Shown in pieces: positions 12,702 to 14,430 of a stretch of DNA of 14,430 nucleotides. The stretch's first letter is position 1. Each line of letters opens with the position of its first letter. A program made the translations under genes and the position numbers. A model generated the notes under the pieces. That model was not told where the DNA came from and made no database searches. It saw only the letters and a program-made list of their open reading frames with translations. Origin of the DNA: Candidatus Peregrinibacteria bacterium (GTDB taxonomy: Bacteria; Patescibacteriota; Gracilibacteria; UBA1369; UM-FILTER-53-11); the NCBI GenBank assembly GCA_023245725.1, contig JAHFJU010000005.1, positions 42,414 through 56,843 of the forward strand, read 5' to 3'.

Positions 12702-12787
12702 GCAAACCCCTATTCGCTGTACTATGTTTTGCATCGTATTCCGCTGACTGGAGTAGTTCTCTACAGCAACTTAACAATCAAAAAAAT

Positions 12788-14032
12788 ATGGCAAAACCAA
12801 GGATCGTTGTCGGTTTAGATATCGGCTCCTCAAAAATCAGAACTGTCGTTTGTACACTCGATGAGAAGTCGACTACCCCAAATGTTATAGGCGTAGGATT
12901 GGCTCAATCTGGAGGACTAAGAAAAGGACAAGTAATCGACGTAGAAGAAGCAATATCAAACATCACATCATCTCTTGAAGATGCTGAGCGAATGGCTGGC
13001 GAACCTATCCATCATGTGTTCTTAGGCATTTCGGGTAATCATATTGAGGCATTCAATTCAAAAGGAGTTATAGCAATTTCGCATCCGGGGAACGAAATTA
13101 CCGAAGAAGACATTGACCGAGTTCTTGAGGCGGCACAAGCAGTTGCTATCCCAAATAACCGCCGAATTTTACGAATCATTCCAAAATCATTCACCGTAGA
13201 CGAACAACGAGGAATAAAATATCCGGTTGGCATGACCGGCATTCGTCTAGAAGTTGACGCTCACATTGTTACCGGCCTTGTCACAACTGTTCGCAATATA
13301 GAAAAATGCGTATTACAAGCCGGCGTAGACATCGACGATGCAATCCCGGGGATTCTAGCGGCTTCAGAGGCCGTATTAACAAAACGACAGAAAGAATTAG
13401 GAGTTGTTGTTGTAGATATTGGTTCAGGCGGAACTTCAATCGCAGTATTCGAAGAGGGGACTATTCTACAAACAGCAGTAATTCCAGTTGGAGCAGAGAG
13501 CGTAACAAACGATGTAGCAATCGGGCTTCGCACATCAATCGACTCAGCCGAAAAAATCAAGATTGAATATGGATCATGCATTCCAGACGAAGTTTCAGAC
13601 CGCGAAACAATAGACTTGGCAAGTTTCTCTAAAATTGACATGCAAAAAATTTCAAAACGTCACCTAATAGAAATTATTGAGGCACGATATCACGAAATTT
13701 TCTTACTTGTTAAAGAAGAGCTCGCAAAGATTCACCGAGATGGCATGCTCCCAGCTGGCGTTGTTCTAACAGGCGCTGGATCAAAAATGCCCGGGCTCGT
13801 AGATGTTGCTAGGGACACATTGAACCTTCCTGTACAAATTGGCTTCCCTCAGAATTTTGAAGGAGTAGTAGACAAAATCGAAGACCCTGCATACGCAACT
13901 GCAATCGGACTTTTGACATGGGCAACAAAGTTTGAGGCTCGTCCATTTGGCGGAGTTTCATCTCGCAGTTTTGGCGGTATTAAAAAAGCTTTCTCAGGAA
14001 TTAAAGACTGGGCAAAGCAGATCCTTCCTTAA
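12788..14032 (+). CDS. ftsA: Cell division protein FtsA
   Basis: The 414-residue protein has the actin-like ATPase fold of FtsA. VGLDIGSSKIRTVV (8-21) is the first phosphate loop, the FtsA-specific 1C domain follows (about 85-165, with IPKSFTVDEQRGIKYPVGMTG), GVVVVDIGSGGTSIAVFEEG (204-223) is the second phosphate loop, and VVLTGAGSKMPGL (about 325-337) is the adenosine motif. The C-terminal SFGGIKKAFSGIKDWAKQILP is an amphipathic membrane-targeting helix, so FtsA can tether FtsZ filaments to the membrane and recruit the divisome. Length is typical. ftsZ follows after 34 bases. The start lacks a ribosome-binding site (CAATCAAAAAAAT before ATG), and a long repeat-rich gap precedes it. Confidence 0.96.
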   Translation: MAKPRIVVGLDIGSSKIRTVVCTLDEKSTTPNVIGVGLAQSGGLRKGQVIDVEEAISNITSSLEDAERMAGEPIHHVFLGISGNHIEAFNSKGVIAISHPGNEITEEDIDRVLEAAQAVAIPNNRRILRIIPKSFTVDEQRGIKYPVGMTGIRLEVDAHIVTGLVTTVRNIEKCVLQAGVDIDDAIPGILAASEAVLTKRQKELGVVVVDIGSGGTSIAVFEEGTILQTAVIPVGAESVTNDVAIGLRTSIDSAEKIKIEYGSCIPDEVSDRETIDLASFSKIDMQKISKRHLIEIIEARYHEIFLLVKEELAKIHRDGMLPAGVVLTGAGSKMPGLVDVARDTLNLPVQIGFPQNFEGVVDKIEDPAYATAIGLLTWATKFEARPFGGVSSRSFGGIKKAFSGIKDWAKQILP

Positions 14033-14066
14033 TCAATTATTTTCCTATCCTCTAATCCTCTTTTTA

Positions 14067-14430
14067 TGGATTTTTCTCAGAATAATTCTGGACAATCACA
14101 GCAAACTTCCGGCAACGGACAGTCAGCTGGCGGACAACGCGATGCGCTACGAAACCTGTTTTCGGGCAAGCAATCAACTTTCAAACGACGCCCAGCGTCA
14201 GTTGAAATGGTAACTCCGGAAATAACTCCTATTGCTGCACTCAAAGTTGTGGGTGTTGGTGGCGGTGGTTGTAATGCGGTTAACCGAATGATGAAATCAG
14301 GGCTCAAAGGCATTGAATTCATTACCCTTAACACAGACGCACAAGCTCTCTACCACAGCGAAGCTCCTACCAAAATAAATATTGGTAAAGCTACAACTCG
14401 TGGTCTCGGTGCTGGATCAAATCCTGATAT
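14067..14430 (+). CDS. ftsZ: Cell division protein FtsZ, truncated by window end
   Basis: From the ATG at 14067 there are 121 open codons to the window edge. After a Gln/Ser/Gly-rich N-terminal extension, the tubulin-like GTPase begins with IAALKVVGVGGGGCNAVNRMM (56-76), then FITLNTDAQAL (86-96), INIGKATTRGLGAGSNPD (104-121). These are the N-terminal nucleotide-binding motifs of FtsZ, which polymerises into the division ring. The extension of about 50 residues is longer than the roughly 10 residues in many bacteria and contains a basic patch (KQSTFKRRPAS). The gene follows ftsA by 34 bases and has no ribosome-binding site; a TCTAAT box ends 9 bases before the start, so it may have its own promoter. 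The GTPase signature motif GGGTGTG lies beyond the window. Confidence 0.95.

Larger units (their letters stand above)
12277..12787. other. 511-bp gap between exonuclease and ftsA with several hairpins and repeats
   Basis: I find no convincing gene here; a 62-codon open frame overlapping the exonuclease end looks like a chance reading. The gap holds a CCACT-3-AGTGG hairpin (12360-12372), a perfect TCAATTT-6-AAATTGA hairpin (12409-12428) and an A/T-rich AAAAAATG-4-CATTTTTT hairpin (12440-12459). It also holds a distant inverted repeat and an 11-base direct repeat, listed separately. A weak -10-like TACTAT lies at 12720-12725, 62 bases before ftsA. Confidence 0.6.

Noticed and set aside
12500..12787. 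Replication origin in the gap before ftsA
   Set aside because: No DnaA-box consensus (TTATNCACA) or iteron cluster is visible, and dnaA/dnaN are not adjacent.

Overview
The window looks like a chromosomal segment of a Patescibacteria (Candidate Phyla Radiation) bacterium, most like Parcubacteria. This is an inference from gene content: a lone T4SS-pilin-type protein, a polymerase-less 5'-3' exonuclease, several small cell-surface glycosyltransferases, a solitary PemK/MazF-type protein, almost no Shine-Dalgarno sites and an AT-rich background. The standard code fits: full-length FtsA, S16 and aminopeptidase contain no in-frame TGA. Of 16 visible stop codons I count ten TAA, five TAG and one TGA.

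Layout. Positions 1-1840 hold a minus-strand unit: tRNA-Asp(GTC), a DedA/VTT membrane protein and two GT2 glycosyltransferases, the last cut by the window edge. Positions 1913-2937 carry two overlapping plus-strand genes of unknown function. Positions 2981-5615 pair a GT-B glycosyltransferase with a DUF255 thioredoxin-domain protein. A PemK/MazF-type protein follows at 5678. A minus-strand leucyl aminopeptidase (M17) ends at a good intrinsic terminator. The gap upstream of it (7668-7932) contains a GC-rich element that folds into a three-way-junction RNA with repeated tandem G-A mismatches; I cannot assign it to a known family.

From 7933 the plus strand carries a GT4 glycosyltransferase, a DciA/DUF721 protein, rpsP, a KhpA-type KH protein and the pilin-like protein. 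A minus-strand gene resembling the C-terminal half of starch/glycogen synthase lies head to head with the 5'-3' exonuclease. A 511-bp gap rich in repeats and hairpins precedes ftsA and a 3'-truncated ftsZ.

How the genes fit together. The right half is housekeeping: helicase loading (DciA), translation (S16, KhpA), DNA repair/Okazaki processing (exonuclease) and division (FtsA-FtsZ). The left half is envelope and polysaccharide synthesis plus accessory genes. A recurring feature is a TATACT-like -10 box ending 6-7 bases before the start codon with no ribosome-binding site, which suggests leaderless mRNAs. The most interesting item is the structured RNA candidate at 7768-7910.
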